Notes: generated from the letters alone by a model not told the origin. 64,000 nt of DNA from Triglochin maritima (GCA_963682175.1 OY821775.1:35524053-35588052); one strand, 5' to 3'; positions 1 through 11,199 are shown, numbered from the stretch's first letter. A program made the numbers and translations.

Positions 1-169
1 CTTGTAGCTAGCGCATGCCAGTAAGACGGTGTATCTTGGAGCATAGATTTCTTCCTATAATGAAGCACCTAAAGTAAGCAGTGTCAAACAAGTATATGAA
101 CATGTGAAGAATATTAAATGTGAATTCGGCAACCCTTACGACCGGGAAAATGATAAGAGCAGTTGAAAA

Positions 170-1380
170 AAGAAATACATATTTTTTGACCTACCTTACA
201 GGCAAACATTAGAAGTTTGATATTGTATTGATGTCATGCATGAAGAAAAAAATGTTTATGATAGTTTACTAGAAACTCTTCTGAACATACCTGGTAAGAC
301 TAAAGATGGTTATAGAGCCATACTTGATGTAGTAGAACTATGTATGCGAGAAAATCTAGCACCAGAGGATAAGGGGAGTCATAAATTTTTACCAACAATT
401 TCTTACACATTGTCCAGAAAAGAGAAGATAACTTTGTATTAAAGTTTACATGGTGTCAAAGTGCCACATAGTTATTCTTTAAATATTACTAGTTAGTTTT
501 CGATGAAAGATTTTATAGATGGATGTATCCTAGAGAGTGTTACTTGCTGGCATTGAAACATTATGTTCGCAAAAAAAGTAAACCTGAAGGATCCATCATT
601 CAAGGGTACCTGGCAGAGGAGTGTTTAACATTTTGTTCTCGTTATTTGGATGAGGTAGAGATAAAATTAACATGTGAGGAACAGTAGACTGATTGACCAA
701 TTGGGCAGGGAGAACTCATTTTTTAGATCGGGTATTGTTAGAGCAAGCTCATCGTGATGTATTGTTTAATCATGATATTGTGGCATCGTATCTTGGTCTG
801 CATTTGGAAGAAATTTCATCGGGCGAAAGGAATTTGAATCGTCATCAACTCAAAAAAATCCATAGTCATTTGTTCAAGAAATGGTTTTGTGAGTTCGTGA
901 ATCATATGCGTGTTCAAGAGAGTCCAGATGTTACAGAAGACTTGAAATGGTTAGCAAGAGGACCAACAACTAAGGTTACATCTTATAATGGATATTGTGT
1001 GAAGGGATACAAGTTTCATACGAAAATTCTGGAGAGTACACGAAGGACCCAACATAGTGGTGTTACCATGTTAGCCGAAACATCGAGTTATGCAAATAGT
1101 AGGAATCAAAATCCCATATTTGTTTATATTATGGTATTTTGGATGGAGTGATTGAGTTATCCTACGGCCCTAGGTTCAAGATAGTGTTGTTTAATTGCAC
1201 ATGGTTTGACGAGTCAGGAAAAGATGGGATACAAGTTGTTAAAAATGGTTTTACTTCCGTTAACATGTCCCAAACGTAGCACGAGAGAGATCCATTCATC
1301 TTACCATCTCACGCGGAACAATGTTTATATGTCCAAGATCTAGTTCAACCTAATTGGCACGTTGTATGAAAATATAGACC
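170..1380 (+). pseudogene. TNP2-type CACTA transposase, C-terminal part (broken)
   Basis: The remnant spans the end of the transposase_21/TNP2 domain, a shortened DUF4218 and DUF4216. Landmarks are FFDLPY at about 195-212, the block DVMHEEKNVYDSLLETLLNI from about 229, and LNIPGKTKDG at about 275-305. The DUF4218 tail EGSIIQGYLAEECLTFCSRY lies at about 590-645. The longest open stretch (693-1151) carries LARGPTTKVTSYNGY and TQHSGV, both typical of DUF4216, and homology continues past its stop to about 1380. There are several stops and frameshifts, and part of DUF4218 is missing near 490-510. In the family this protein cuts and joins the CACTA ends in the nucleus. This copy cannot encode an active enzyme. 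Confidence 0.85.
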
Positions 1381-1499
1381 TAGAGATTACTTTAGTGATT
1401 AGGTAATGTAATAATTATTTTGACATATATGTTATATGTTTTATTTTTGGAAGAAATTATTTGTTATATGATCTTATGTTCGTAAACAATTTTTGAATA

Positions 1500-3190
1500 T
1501 GTTATACAGCCTTGCCTCCACGTAGGTGTATTGTTCGTACCTGACAGGCGGTAGATCGAGTTGAAGATGAACCGCAAGCACTCGATCAATATCGGGATAT
1601 TGTTGAGGTGGTTAGGCCTCACGAAGTGGAGGGTAGACCAGCAGAGGTTCAAAGTGAACTTGATAGGAGACCTGGAGACAACAGTGATCCTCGTGGCCAC
1701 TATGGAGCACGTCTTGTAGACGACGCGGAAGGTAACATTGTGCTAAATTTTACATGAAATCTAATTTCATGTAAATTTAATGAAGATTATCTTCTTATTT
1801 TGTAGGACAAACGACTGAGCCTGAGGCATCTATGAAGAGAGGTCGAGGGCCAACCAGAGGTGCTGATCGTATTCCTTCTCCCGGTCATCGGTTTCAAGTG
1901 CAATGGAATGACGACTTCGTCCCGATCGGACCGTGTGGGGAGAAGTTGAACACAACATTAGCTTTTTTAGCAAAGCAGCCTGAGTTGTGACCACTACATG
2001 TTAAGATGCCACATCAAAGTCGTCAACAATTTATAGATTCATGGGACCGGCTTGTCGTACATTTTCATTTATTTCTTTTAAATTTAATATATAAACGTTA
2101 ATTTGATATACTAACAAATGTTTATATGTTGTTCGTAGGATCGTTTTGATATCGAGAATTGTGTAAATGTTTCGCATGCTGCTTAAAAAAGATTAGTGGT
2201 TTTTAAGAGATTGCCGATATTCGGTAAAGAAGAGATACTACACGCCTTTCAAGACCAATGAAGAGTGTATTGCACATTTGACCTCGAGGGGTGATCCACG
2301 GGTTCATCTTCACCACTTCATCATTCAGTGTGATTAATGGAACACCGAAAATGAAAGGTTTTAGTATTTTTTGTCTTAAACCATTTGATTTTGTATTTAT
2401 AATATCACATCTAAACCTTTGACTCTTTTTCTTAATTGTAGAAAATTCCTTAACAAACAGCATCAATCACAGCTGCAAGAAGATGAATCACAAGATGGGA
2501 TCGAAAAACTTTGCGAACAAGGCAAAACTTAATGTAAGTTTTACTACTATGAAGTTGTTTTAATTCTTTGGTTATAATTCGTAATTAGACACATGTGGAT
2601 TTTTATTGATCTTTATTATTGCATCCTAATTAATTCACATTGTTTGATTTTTATTAAATAATTAGATGGATGAAAACCAAATCAGCACACCTCTCCAAAA
2701 TTGAGAAGATGGCACTACGTAATTCAAGTCAATGAAAGATTGTACATTTTAACTTTTTACAAGTTTGAATTAAGTGTTAATTTTAACTTTAAGATATTTG
2801 TAAATCTTGTAAATATTTTTAGGTTGAGATAAAAGAAATGGCCAGTCATAAATTGACACAACAGACACTTTCTCAATAGCAAGGAGAGAGTTCTAAAGCT
2901 CGTGAGCTGATCGAGGAGGTGGTATTAGAACAACTCTTGGGAAAGTGGAAGACATACCGTGTGTGTGGTGTTGGTGTTGTGGCCGACAAGATGGGCAAGA
3001 CTTCGAGTGGTCGACATAGAAGTGCTCACATGGATCATCTTCAGACGAAGATTTCACAGTGCGTGTCAATTGTAAGTGTATACCTAACTTCGTAGATTTA
3101 TTTTGCAAGTTTATTGTATGTAGTGTAATATTAAAACTAATTGTAGGAGGAGCATAAGAAGTTGAATCTCAAAGTGCCAAATTGATGGTG
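1500..3190 (+). pseudogene. Second CACTA ORF remnant (Transposase_24/PttA-like)
   Basis: Downstream of the transposase, in the same direction, discontinuous coding fragments follow the order seen in plant CACTA elements. A possible intron runs from about 1731 (GT) to 1805 (AG). After it come KRGRGPTRGADRIPSPGHRF (about 1834-1893) and FVPIGPCGEKLNTTLAFLAK, the usual start of the plant Ptta/En/Spm ORF. Later fragments include KNFANKAKL (about 2500) and VLEQLLGKWKTYRVCGVG (about 2925-2980), close to the C-terminal block of such proteins. Stops are frequent. The protein probably binds subterminal repeats, by analogy with TNPA-like products; this copy is dead. Confidence 0.6.
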
Positions 3191-3199
3191 ACTTGGTTT

Positions 3200-3877
3200 G
3201 GAGGACATCACGTATATTATATATGTGCATGATGATTGCGTAATTTGTTGTTTTAGATTATTGAAGAAATGAAAATTTAATGTTTTTACTGAGTGATGAC
3301 ATGGATACATCTTCTCAGCACGAGGATGATCCATCGGTGGATCCGACATCTTCTGAGCCGTAGTTGGTATATGAGTTGTACAACTTAAGACTTGGTATAT
3401 GTAGGCTTAGACATGATATATATCAATTTATGTGATTATATGACTTCGAAATAATTTATGACTTCGACTTATGTGATTATATGACTTAGACTTAAACATA
3501 ATTTATAACTTCTACTTATAACTTCATATAGGAATTAGAGTTAGACTTGATATATGGCTTCTATTTTATGACTAACGTTTTGATTTGTGTGAGTCAAACT
3601 TGTTTGTATGGATGTGCAAAAATCCATGTAGGTATTGATTTATTTTGATTGGTGTGATTATAAACTTCTTTTGCGTTGAATCGTTTCGATCATATGTGAT
3701 TATATATATGACTTCTTTTTTATTAGGGAAATATATGAATTTATTTAATTGTACGTGGATTGTCAATTGTTTTGAATGGATGTTCTGGTTCGTTTTTAGT
3801 GCAAGATGTGCAAATCTGATATGGATTGTATGGGCTAATAATCTATTTTTTAGGCAGGCCCTACATTTGTTGACGTA
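3200..3877. repeat. AT-rich 3' non-coding part of the CACTA, with degenerate short repeats
   Basis: No gene is visible. At about 3429-3600 short units of the type TTATGTGATTATATGACTTC recur with variation (ATGACTTCGA, ATGACTTAGA, ATAACTTCTA), a decayed minisatellite. The rest is AT-rich spacer before the subterminal repeats. The ORFs in this stretch are composition artefacts. Confidence 0.45.
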
Positions 3878-4068
3878 ATTTCCGTTGGCACATCTTACGC
3901 GATCGGCCAATGGAAATTCCGTCGGCACAAGCTACTATACGCGTGCCACATTTCTGCACGCGAAATTAATCTGAGTGACAGAATTTTCGTCGGCTAATTA
4001 TGATGGGCCGACGGAAATTCTGTTAGCACGAGCCCTTTACGTGCCATTTTTTGGCAAGTGAAAGTGGG
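3878..4068 (+). repeat. CACTA 3' subterminal repeats, proximal part
   Basis: Repeated units of TTCCGTCGGC and its complement GCCGACGGAAATT occur about every 40 bp. They continue after the inserted solo LTR at 5379-5490. Such arrays are where the accessory CACTA protein is known to bind. Confidence 0.7.
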
Positions 4069-4073
4069 GATCT

Positions 4074-5373
4074 TGTAGGATCGTGAGGGTCTCTAATTCC
4101 TGGCCGGGAGAGAACTACTTTACAAGTCTTCAAGCTCACAAACAACCCTCATCGAGCTTGGCTCCTCCTCTCACAATCCAAGAGGATCACTTCGGGCTCT
4201 CATCGAAGTCTATACTTCTGTCTTGGGCTTTCACCAAGACCCTTGCTTCTTTGACAACGGTTGAGTGGAACAACACTCTCTAATCTTGAGCACACTTGAG
4301 TAAGATATGGAATTGATTACTAAGTGTGGAAGGTTTTGAGCTTTTGAGTGTGTGGAGCTTTCTCTCTAATGTAGGGGACAATATAGAGTAGGAGAGTTGT
4401 GTGAAATGGTGTTGGACAACTCTATTTATAAGCTCTTAAGGTGTTATTTCCGTTGGGATTAATTTGGTAAGAGTTTGTGGAAGAAACACAAATAGAAAAT
4501 TGCAGGATCCAAAACTGAATGAGTTCGGTCGACCGGATCAGGCTGACCGGTCGACCGTTAGGAAAATTTTAACTCAGTTCGGTCGACCGATAAAGGTGCG
4601 GTCGACCGGATTAGGCTATAACTTAGGTACACTTAGGTTATCGGTCAAACACCGAGATAGGTTCGGTCGACCGATTCATAACAGGCTCTACGGGGTTGAC
4701 AAACAAGATCATATTCGGTCGACCGAAACAAGGTCCATGGTCGACTGAAATTAAATAGGCATTCTGGGTTTGTCGAGATATCTTAAGTTTGGTCGACCAA
4801 ACATGGTCCTCGGTCGACCGATACACTAAATGTATTTTAAGGTGTATGGAAATAATATGAATACAACTGTTGGGTATAACACAACAAAACTAACAGTCAG
4901 ATAAATATGTTTACACGGTCAACCAAAAAGGTATGCACGGTCGACCGAAACGGGGCAGGAAATACACAATAGGTTAATTGATCACTTATTCGACCGAACG
5001 GTCTATTTCGGTCGACCGAATGTGGGCAGATGGTTCAGGTTAAGTGTTTTCCAGTCTAAGTTTGAGTGATCTATTGAAGTCCAAATTATATGAAATTTTG
5101 TGTGTGACTTCTATAGGGAACCTAGTGTGTATGTGAGTTTCAAGTATGCTCAATTACACAATATTCCTAAGACTCAAAAGAAATGTTAATTACATGTCTT
5201 CAAATAAGTTTGGTTACATGTCTTGACTTGAATCCTTTCTTCAGTCTTCATCACCTGTAGAAGTTTAGGTTATAAATAAGAAGTTCAGGTTATGAATCCT
5301 ACTCTTCATTGATTATAAATAAGATCATGTTGATTAAATCATCAAAACATAGATTAAGGCCAAAAAGCCAACA
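4074..5373 (-). mobile_element. Solo LTR with perfect 5-bp target duplication
   Basis: The LTR reads TGTAGGATC...AGCCAACA on the plus strand, so TGTTGGCT...GATCCTACA in its own minus orientation, and is 1300 bp long. It is flanked by GATCT on both sides (4069-4073 and 5374-5378). No internal domain is present, so it is a solo LTR, which normally arises by LTR-LTR recombination. A TATA-like CTATTTATA (minus: TATAAATAG) lies near 4420, and a palindrome array lies upstream of it in the LTR's own direction. The family is probably copia-like, because its end (ATCCTACA) and layout match the copia LTRs further right; this is inference. Confidence 0.88.
4525..5030. repeat. Array of GGTCGACC palindromes in LTR U3
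   Basis: About ten perfect GGTCGACC sites, many extended to TCGGTCGACCGA, plus variants such as GGTCGACT and GGTCAACC lie in 500 bp. Spacing is irregular. The array is upstream of the LTR's TATA-like box in the LTR orientation. The ORFs on both strands here are a by-product of the palindromes. Confidence 0.9.
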
Positions 5374-5505
5374 GATCTTGCCGACAGGACTTTTCCCGAC
5401 GGACTTCGACCGACACAAATTTTGTCAGCAAGAGCCATTCCCGAGGCAATGAGGGGCTTTGGCCGATAGAAATGTCTGTCGGCAAAATCCCCTTTTGTAG
5501 TAGTG
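5374..5505 (+). repeat. CACTA 3' terminal region and terminus
   Basis: After the right copy of the GATCT duplication, the CACTA subterminal units resume (TTGCCGACAGG, CCGACGGACTTCG, CTGTCGGCAAAA). They end in TTTTGTAGTAGTG at 5493-5505, the complement of a CACTACTACAAAA terminus. Confidence 0.85.
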
Positions 5506-6535
5506 AGTGCCCTTTAAAGGATATATGTGTCCATTAAACGACATAAGTGCCCTTTAACAGACTCGTGTCCCAGAGCAAAAAAAGTTTTTGCTTTGAGGGA
5601 CACACGTATCCTTTAAAGGACACCATATTTGGATGTATAAAGAATTTGAACCATACTTTGAGTTTCAAGGACAAAATCGTGCTTTAAAGGACATACTAAA
5701 CCTTAAATGGACACACTTGTCCTTTAAAGGACACAAGTGTTCTTTATGTGGAAAACATGGACTCGTGTCCTCTAAGGGTCATCCTTGTGGTTTAAGGACC
5801 CTTACGAGATAATGAACATATATGCATTTAATTTCATTTTGAGATAAATATCCAATATATGCAGAGATGTCATACTACAGTTGAATTGAAGATATATGGG
5901 TGTTGAACTTCACCTAATTCGATGTGGCAGTACTTAAATGCAACTGGGTGGACAATTTCAACGGTTAACAAAGTAGGATTCAAATAGTAAACTTTTATTT
6001 TGGCATCTCAAGCAAAATAGATTTTTTATGTAGCAGACCCCTATGATAATCACTGGTCAGTCATTTTCAAAGCAAAATGACATATTAGTTCTTACGAAGA
6101 TGTCAATGATATTGATAACATTCCCCTATTTGGAACACAAGTGCCTCAATTGAATCCAATCAATGATGATAGAAATGTTGATAACTTACTTATTCGGTAG
6201 GATCATTATGAAGGAATATGAATTGAAAGTCCTGATAACAAAAACAAAAAAAGGAAATCTGAAAGGTTAGCCTAGTGTTTTATTAGTTTATGTTAAGAAC
6301 TCGTGAGTTACTTGTGTTTATGAACTGACCCAGCTTACAAATGTACATTGACTTTATTCTTTTTTTTGGGTGAATGGCCCGCTTCTGAGGATATATTTGC
6401 TGGCAAAAATTAAAGTGCATGTTGTGGGACTAGGTTTTTGAATTGCAGGTGATCAATTGAGAAATTTAAAAGAGAACATATTTTTGCCCAAAAATCAATT
6501 TTAAAAAATAACACGTTGGTCTTAAGGCTATAATC
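5506..6535 (+). mobile_element. CACTA remnant A with TTTAAAGGAC subterminal repeats
   Basis: 5506-5830 carries repeats of CCTTTAAAGGACA, including the full palindrome. It is followed almost directly by a DUF4216 remnant, so the core transposase has been lost. The subterminal block is repeated at 6556-6920 with the same order of motifs (GTGCCCTTTAAAGGACAT ... CTTGTGGTTTAAGGACCCTT). No terminus is recognisable. Confidence 0.6.
5880..6275 (+). pseudogene. DUF4216 fragment of a CACTA transposase
   Basis: Reading plus with frame changes, recognisable pieces are AVLKCNWVDNF, KVGFK, FILASQAK and FYVADPYDNHWSVIF, then an acidic stretch with QVPQLNPINDD. This is the usual end of the DUF4216 domain (FKCDWVD...VNF...ILASQ..QVFYV.D...W.VV). 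Stops at several positions make it non-functional. It is too broken to appear as a long ORF. Confidence 0.7.
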
Positions 6536-6539
6536 CGAC

Positions 6540-7301
6540 GTCAAATGTCCCTTTCATTTGTGCCCTTTAAAGGACATATGTGTCTGTTAAATGACATAAG
6601 TGCCCTTTAAAGGGCTTATGTGTCCGTTAAATGACATAAGTGCCCTTTAAAGGACAAACCTTTAACGGACTCCTGTCTGAGAACAGACAAATATATGCTT
6701 TAAAGGACACGATATTTGGAGGCAGAAAGAATTTGAACCATCCTTTGAGTTTCAAGGATAAAATCGTGCTTAAAGGACATACCAAACCTTTAATGGACAC
6801 ACTTGTCCTCTAAGGGACACACTTGTCCTTTAAATGACACAATTGGTCTTTATGCGGAAAACTTTGACTCGTGTCCTCTAAAGGTCATTCTTGTGGTTTA
6901 AGGACCCTTTCGAGATAACTAACATATGCATTTAATGTCCTTTCGAGATAAATGACTTTGCCTAGTGCTTAGGTGTTCTGGACAATAAATGACTTTCCAG
7001 CGTATGCTAATTTGAGTTGTTGTATGATTATAGGGTATATTGCATGTCCTTACTGCATGGAAGATACTCATTCCGTTTATCAAAAGAATAATCACAAGAA
7101 TGTTTGTTTGGGTCACCGTCGGTGGCTAGATAAAGATGACCATTGGAGAAGAAATAAAAGAGCATTTTGGAACACAGAGGTCCACCAGAATACAAATCTA
7201 GAGAAGATGTTCTTAAATATTTGTAAAATTATTCTCTAGGTTTTAACAATAACTGGAGCAAGAGAAGTATATTTTCCAATTACTATACTGGAAAGATCTT
7301 T
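6540..7301 (+). mobile_element. CACTA remnant B, subterminal repeats and transposase core
   Basis: 6556-6920 is a second copy of the subterminal block at 5506-5830. It leads into a TNP2 core fragment and is then cut by a gypsy LTR fragment at 7302. The DUF4216 remnant at 8300-9170 is probably the continuation of this same element beyond the LTR. Confidence 0.6.
6955..7239 (+). pseudogene. TNP2 transposase core fragment
   Basis: The 88-residue open stretch from 6973 contains TINDFPAYANLS, IGYIACPYCMEDT, GHRRWLDKDDHWRRNKRAF. This is the transposase_21 signature, with the Cys-x2-Cys of ACPYC and the GHRRFL..DH..R..K.AF block. Only this short core portion survives, then a stop and the LTR junction. 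Full family members exceed 700 residues. It is inactive. Confidence 0.82.
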
Positions 7302-8200
7302 TAGCACGGTGATTGAACGTTTTAATTACCGCAACTGCACGACCGCCTTGAAGCGGTGGCAAATACGGGTAGATCCATAGGGAGGTGTGTCAACTTTAGT
7401 TTATTCGAACGCGAGTGAGAAAGAAAGGAGAGAAAGATTAATTAAACTAAACTACACTAAACTAGTAAACTAGAAGGGAGGAAATGAAAACATGAAATGA
7501 ACTAAACTAAGCTAAGCAACTACTAAGAAGAAAGATAAATCTCAGGAATGCGAAAAACCCCTAAGGGGTGTAGTGTGTGTGTACACATGAAATAAGTGTG
7601 GTGAATGCATACAATAGGCTCAAGTGTAGTTAGTGTTTGTTAATGTATGAGAAGTACCTAATGGCAAGACCAATCATTTAAAGCACTAACCTAGGTGATT
7701 ATTATAAGCATGACAAGTTTGTTATTAAGAACATAAACAAGCATGGAATGTACCTAAACATTATGGCAGAAACCATCAAGTAAGAGTTCTTATTAATTCA
7801 AACAAGCATACTATCATTTCTCACATACAACAATGTTTAGCATTCATACCATCTACATAACATGTATACACATCTACTCCACCCCCAAAGGGGGATGGAA
7901 CTACTCACACATATTTAAACTAACATTTATACTAAGGAAACAAAACATGTTTAAACTAATTATAAGAAGACTAAAATAACAAGTTAACTACGTATGCAAG
8001 AATTGAAAAGAGGCAATATGAAGAAAACTTAACAAAACATCTATTATGACTCACTCAATTACGAGTAGTCTCTCTCCACCAGGATTTTTGCTTCAAGGAT
8101 TTTACTCCTAGTAGAGAGGATGACCACCAAGAGAGATATGGGATACAAGGAAGGAGAAAGAGTTCTATTTATAGCCATAGAAAAAGCTAATCCGGGACCC
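7302..8200 (-). mobile_element. Truncated gypsy LTR fragment
   Basis: The start TGATTGAACGTTTTAAT and the stretch GCGGTGGCAAATACGGG...GGGAGGTGTGTCAAC match the LTR ends at 58685 and, inverted, 55500-55604. Further family landmarks follow in order: CCCCTAAGGGGTG, repeated blocks with TTATGGCA/AGTGTCTA-type motifs, CCCCCAAAGGGGGATGG, and CTATTTATAGCC (the TATA box on minus). The U3 part is missing beyond about 8200, so this is a broken LTR. Confidence 0.8.
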
Positions 8201-8299
8201 ATATACTATATGTGTGAGTAGTTCTATTTATAGTCGAATGACGATCGTTGACGTTGTTGATCTAGAGAAAGCTCACAATTGGGTCTTCATTAAGACTAC

Positions 8300-9170
8300 C
8301 ATTGTTGATGAATATCAAGAATAAGTGAACAAATGTATTGTTAGTTTCATCATTTCTTATATTTGATTATTTCATCGGTAACGAAGAAATTTGTCTTTTA
8401 CAGGCGCTTTAACCATTACAATGCATTCGTGGGAGTAGGAGTACGTCGTAATCGAACACAATAATCAAATACACGACATAAAAAAATTTGTGATTGGTTC
8501 AGGGAAACCATTCCAAATGAAAGCAGTAATAGTGTTGAAATCGAAGAAGTTGCTCGAGGTTCGAACAACGTGGCAATGAAATATTCAGGATATATCATCA
8601 ATGGGTTTCAGTTTCCCAGAGAGAAATGCGAGTCGAAAGGAAAAAACTCTGAATTCTAGAGTTTTTGTGAACACAACAACAGAAAGTTACTCAATAGCAC
8701 GAGATAATAATCTTATCCATGCACGGGTGAACTACATTGGTGTATTTCAAGACATAATTGAACTTCAATACTATGGTGATGTGAAATATGTTTTGTTCAA
8801 GTGCAAGTGCAAGTGGAATGATGTTCTGGGTTGGGACAAGACGACCAGAAACAAAAAATATGGGTTCATGTTGGTGAATGACAATAACTTTCTAAAGCCA
8901 AAAGAACCATTTGTATTTGCATCCCAAGTCGAGCAACTATTTTATGTTGTAGAGCTCAAAGAAAGAGAAAGCGATGACCAATGGTTGGTCATTGTACGAA
9001 AGTTGCAAGTAATTTATATAGCATGGAGGAAGAATCATCTTAAGTGCCCGAGTATAGGCAAGGAAATCTTGTACAAGATAGAGTCAAGGTTGACGATATT
9101 AATTTGGTTTATTATGTTAGAACAGATTTGGAACCAGTGGTTGAGTAGAACAACCTTAGGAAAATAAATG
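8300..9170 (+). pseudogene. DUF4216 region of a CACTA transposase
   Basis: The 188-residue ORF at 8601-9167 holds the DUF4216 core: YIGVFQDIIELQYYGDVKYV, LFKCKCKW, GFMLVND, PFVFASQVEQLFYVV and QWLVIV. In other frames just upstream, the preceding blocks are readable: ICDWFRETIP, then EIEEVARGSNNVAMKYSGYI and INGFQFPREK, the LA.GP...Y.GY.INGFRFHTK region. A frameshift near 8640 separates them. Order and strand fit the continuation of the TNP2 fragment at 6955. It is inactive. Confidence 0.8.
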
Positions 9171-9309
9171 TAATGATAAATCATAATATTTTGCATGAAT
9201 AGATTTGTAGTTTATAATTTTCATTTTCTAATTGATGATAAATTAAATTACTAACACGTTGGTATGAGTAGATGTCAGCATTCACCACCACACCTTGAGG
9301 GAGACAGTG
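9171..9309. other. Short spacer between CACTA remnant and gypsy element
   Basis: AT-rich sequence with no recognisable feature. The five bases before 9310 (CAGTG) do not match those after 19560 (CTACT), so no target duplication supports a clean gypsy insertion here. Confidence 0.4.
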
Positions 9310-11195
9310 TGATTGATTTAGTTATAATACCGCAAGTGCATGACCGCAATGCAGCGGTGTCAAGTATGGGTTGAGTCCACAGGGAGCGCATGCGAGTCTA
9401 AATTCACCAGACTTGAGTGGTAAAAAAAGAGAGAGAAATGCGATCGGAATTAATATACAATGCGTATGAAATCAGAAAACAAACGATAAAAATAAACCAC
9501 TTAAGGGGAAGAGAAAGAATAAGAAAATAAAGATATGTGTACGTGTGTGTTCAATTGTACTCACCACAACATGTAATACATGAAATCCATAAAACCAAAT
9601 CCAATTTTGCCTCCACATGAAATAAGATAAAACATTATCATTAAAACATACAAGACAATAATCGAAACGAGGCTAAATGAGCTCACCCATAAAGACCAAA
9701 TCCCACTATGTCTCCAGATGAAATAAGATTTACACAATCATTAAAACATACAAGACATTAATTCAGATGACTAGTGGTGTAAACAGGGCAGGTAATACCC
9801 GTATACCCGGTCACCCGCCGTGGTCGGGTATGGGCACAAAAAATTATACCCGTTTAAAAATTCAAACCCGTATACCCGTACCCGGTTAATAAACGGGTCG
9901 GGTACGGGTATAGGCATTACCCGTACCCGTTTATCCATTTACTCGTTAAGATATATTATATATTTTTATATGATATATTTTATATATATTTATATATGTT
10001 ATATATTATATATTTTTATATATAATATATATTTTATATACTATATATTATATATTATACCAGCCATACCCGTTTACCCACCCCGTACCCGCTAACTTAA
10101 CGGGTATGGATCAGGTATGGTTATACATGTTTTTTACAGGGCATATACCCGTACCCGCTAATTTAGCCGGGTACGGGTAGCAGCATACCTGACCCATACC
10201 CGACCCGTTTACACCCCTAAAGATGAGGCCAATAAGAGCACATGCTCCCAAATGTCATGTTTCCTTCTTCCACTACATCATTATCCTCACTTCATCATTA
10301 CCCATAAAATAGACCCACTAATCTAGGTATCTGCTAGGCATCACTCAAGAGCATTAGCACCTCAAAGATAAGAGTGAAAATCTGATTAGATGGTTATGGA
10401 ACTCATGTGAGGTTCAAAGGTTAGGATTAACGCTTACTTTATACAACACATAATCATATCACCTTATTTTCCACCCCCAATGGGGATGGACAACTCCCAA
10501 CTCAATATATTAACCAAAGAAACATAACAACACAAAACCATAGTTAACTAGATTAAAATGAAAGATTACAAGGTTGTTCCTCTTCTTCTCCTCTACACTA
10601 CTAATTAAGAAACTAAAACCTGCTCTAATAAACAAGAAATTAAACTTACTCTACTAAAGAAGAAAGGAAACTCACGTAAGGAGGAGTGGGAGGAAGAAGA
10701 AGAAAGGAGGCATTACAAGTCTTTTTATAGAACAAAAAAGGGTTTGGATGGATCTGGAAGCAATCTGTTGGCTGTAAATTTTTTTATCTACAGCCTGTTG
10801 AACCAATATAATCAATACGAAACCACGAGAGAAATTAGGGACCCATTGGACCGATCACAATCCGCCACTGGCAGATCAATTTGGTCTGATCGGCCTTGAC
10901 TTTCTTAAGTAACTTAAACATTCTATTTTGCGCAGGGGGTGCACTCCTGGTCCGCTAGTTCGACCTTGTTCGTCTTTAATTTCCCAAATACTCCTCAAGA
11001 ATATGGATTTGAGGGATTTTTGCTCCTAAAATGTTTGTCGTGCGTTCAGGTCCCTCTGGATTTAATTTGGGTCCTTCTTGATTTGCAGATAGGTCCTTAG
11101 CATGACAAACAAGTCCATTTTGCTTCATTTAAGTCATTTCTTCTAACGTTTCATTACTTTTCTCTTCCTTTCCCTATATAACTTGTTGATCAAAG
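9310..11195 (-). repeat. 3' LTR of the minus-strand gypsy (U3 start missing)
   Basis: It starts TGATTGATTTAGTTATAATACC with the GCGGTGTCAAGTATGGG block, as in the LTRs at 18007 and 19800. It also has CACCCCCAATGGGGATGG and a TATA-like TTTTTATAGAAC near 10720. The U3 part contains CCGCCACTGGCAGATC at about 10868. The extreme U3 start found at 19480-19560 is absent. The size is inflated by the hAT-like insertion. Confidence 0.78.
9772..10219. mobile_element. Non-autonomous hAT-like element (448 bp)
   Basis: The ends are TAGTGGTGTAAAC and GTTTACACCCCTA, a near-perfect terminal inverted repeat of the plant TAGGGGTGTAAAC type. The flanks CAGATGAC (9764-9771) and AAGATGAG (10220-10227) agree at 6 of 8 positions, consistent with an 8-bp hAT target duplication. 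The related LTR at 20250 lacks this insert at the same place. The interior has many ACCCGTA/TACGGGT repeats around an AT-rich, palindrome-prone core of TATATA runs. There is no coding capacity. Confidence 0.8.
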
Positions 11196-11199
11196 GCCA

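Larger units (their letters stand above)
1..5505 (+). mobile_element. CACTA (En/Spm) DNA transposon, 3' portion
   Basis: This is the 3' part of a CACTA element; its 5' end lies outside the window. It contains a decayed TNP2-type transposase, a second ORF remnant and a 3' subterminal zone with CCGTCGGC-type repeats. The right terminus reads CTTTTGTAGTAGTG, the complement of a CACTACTACAAAAG end. A solo LTR (4074-5373) interrupts the subterminal zone. The 3-bp target duplication cannot be tested without the left end. Confidence 0.85.

Noticed and set aside
4464..4826. Overlapping ORFs on both strands (94 and 62 codons)
   Set aside because: They arise from the GGTCGACC palindromes, which translate into repeated FGRP/VDR-like strings on either strand; no family resemblance.
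9820..10095. 91-codon ORF with Tyr/Ile-rich tail
   Set aside because: It lies wholly inside the non-coding hAT-like element and reflects the ACCCGTA repeats and AT core.
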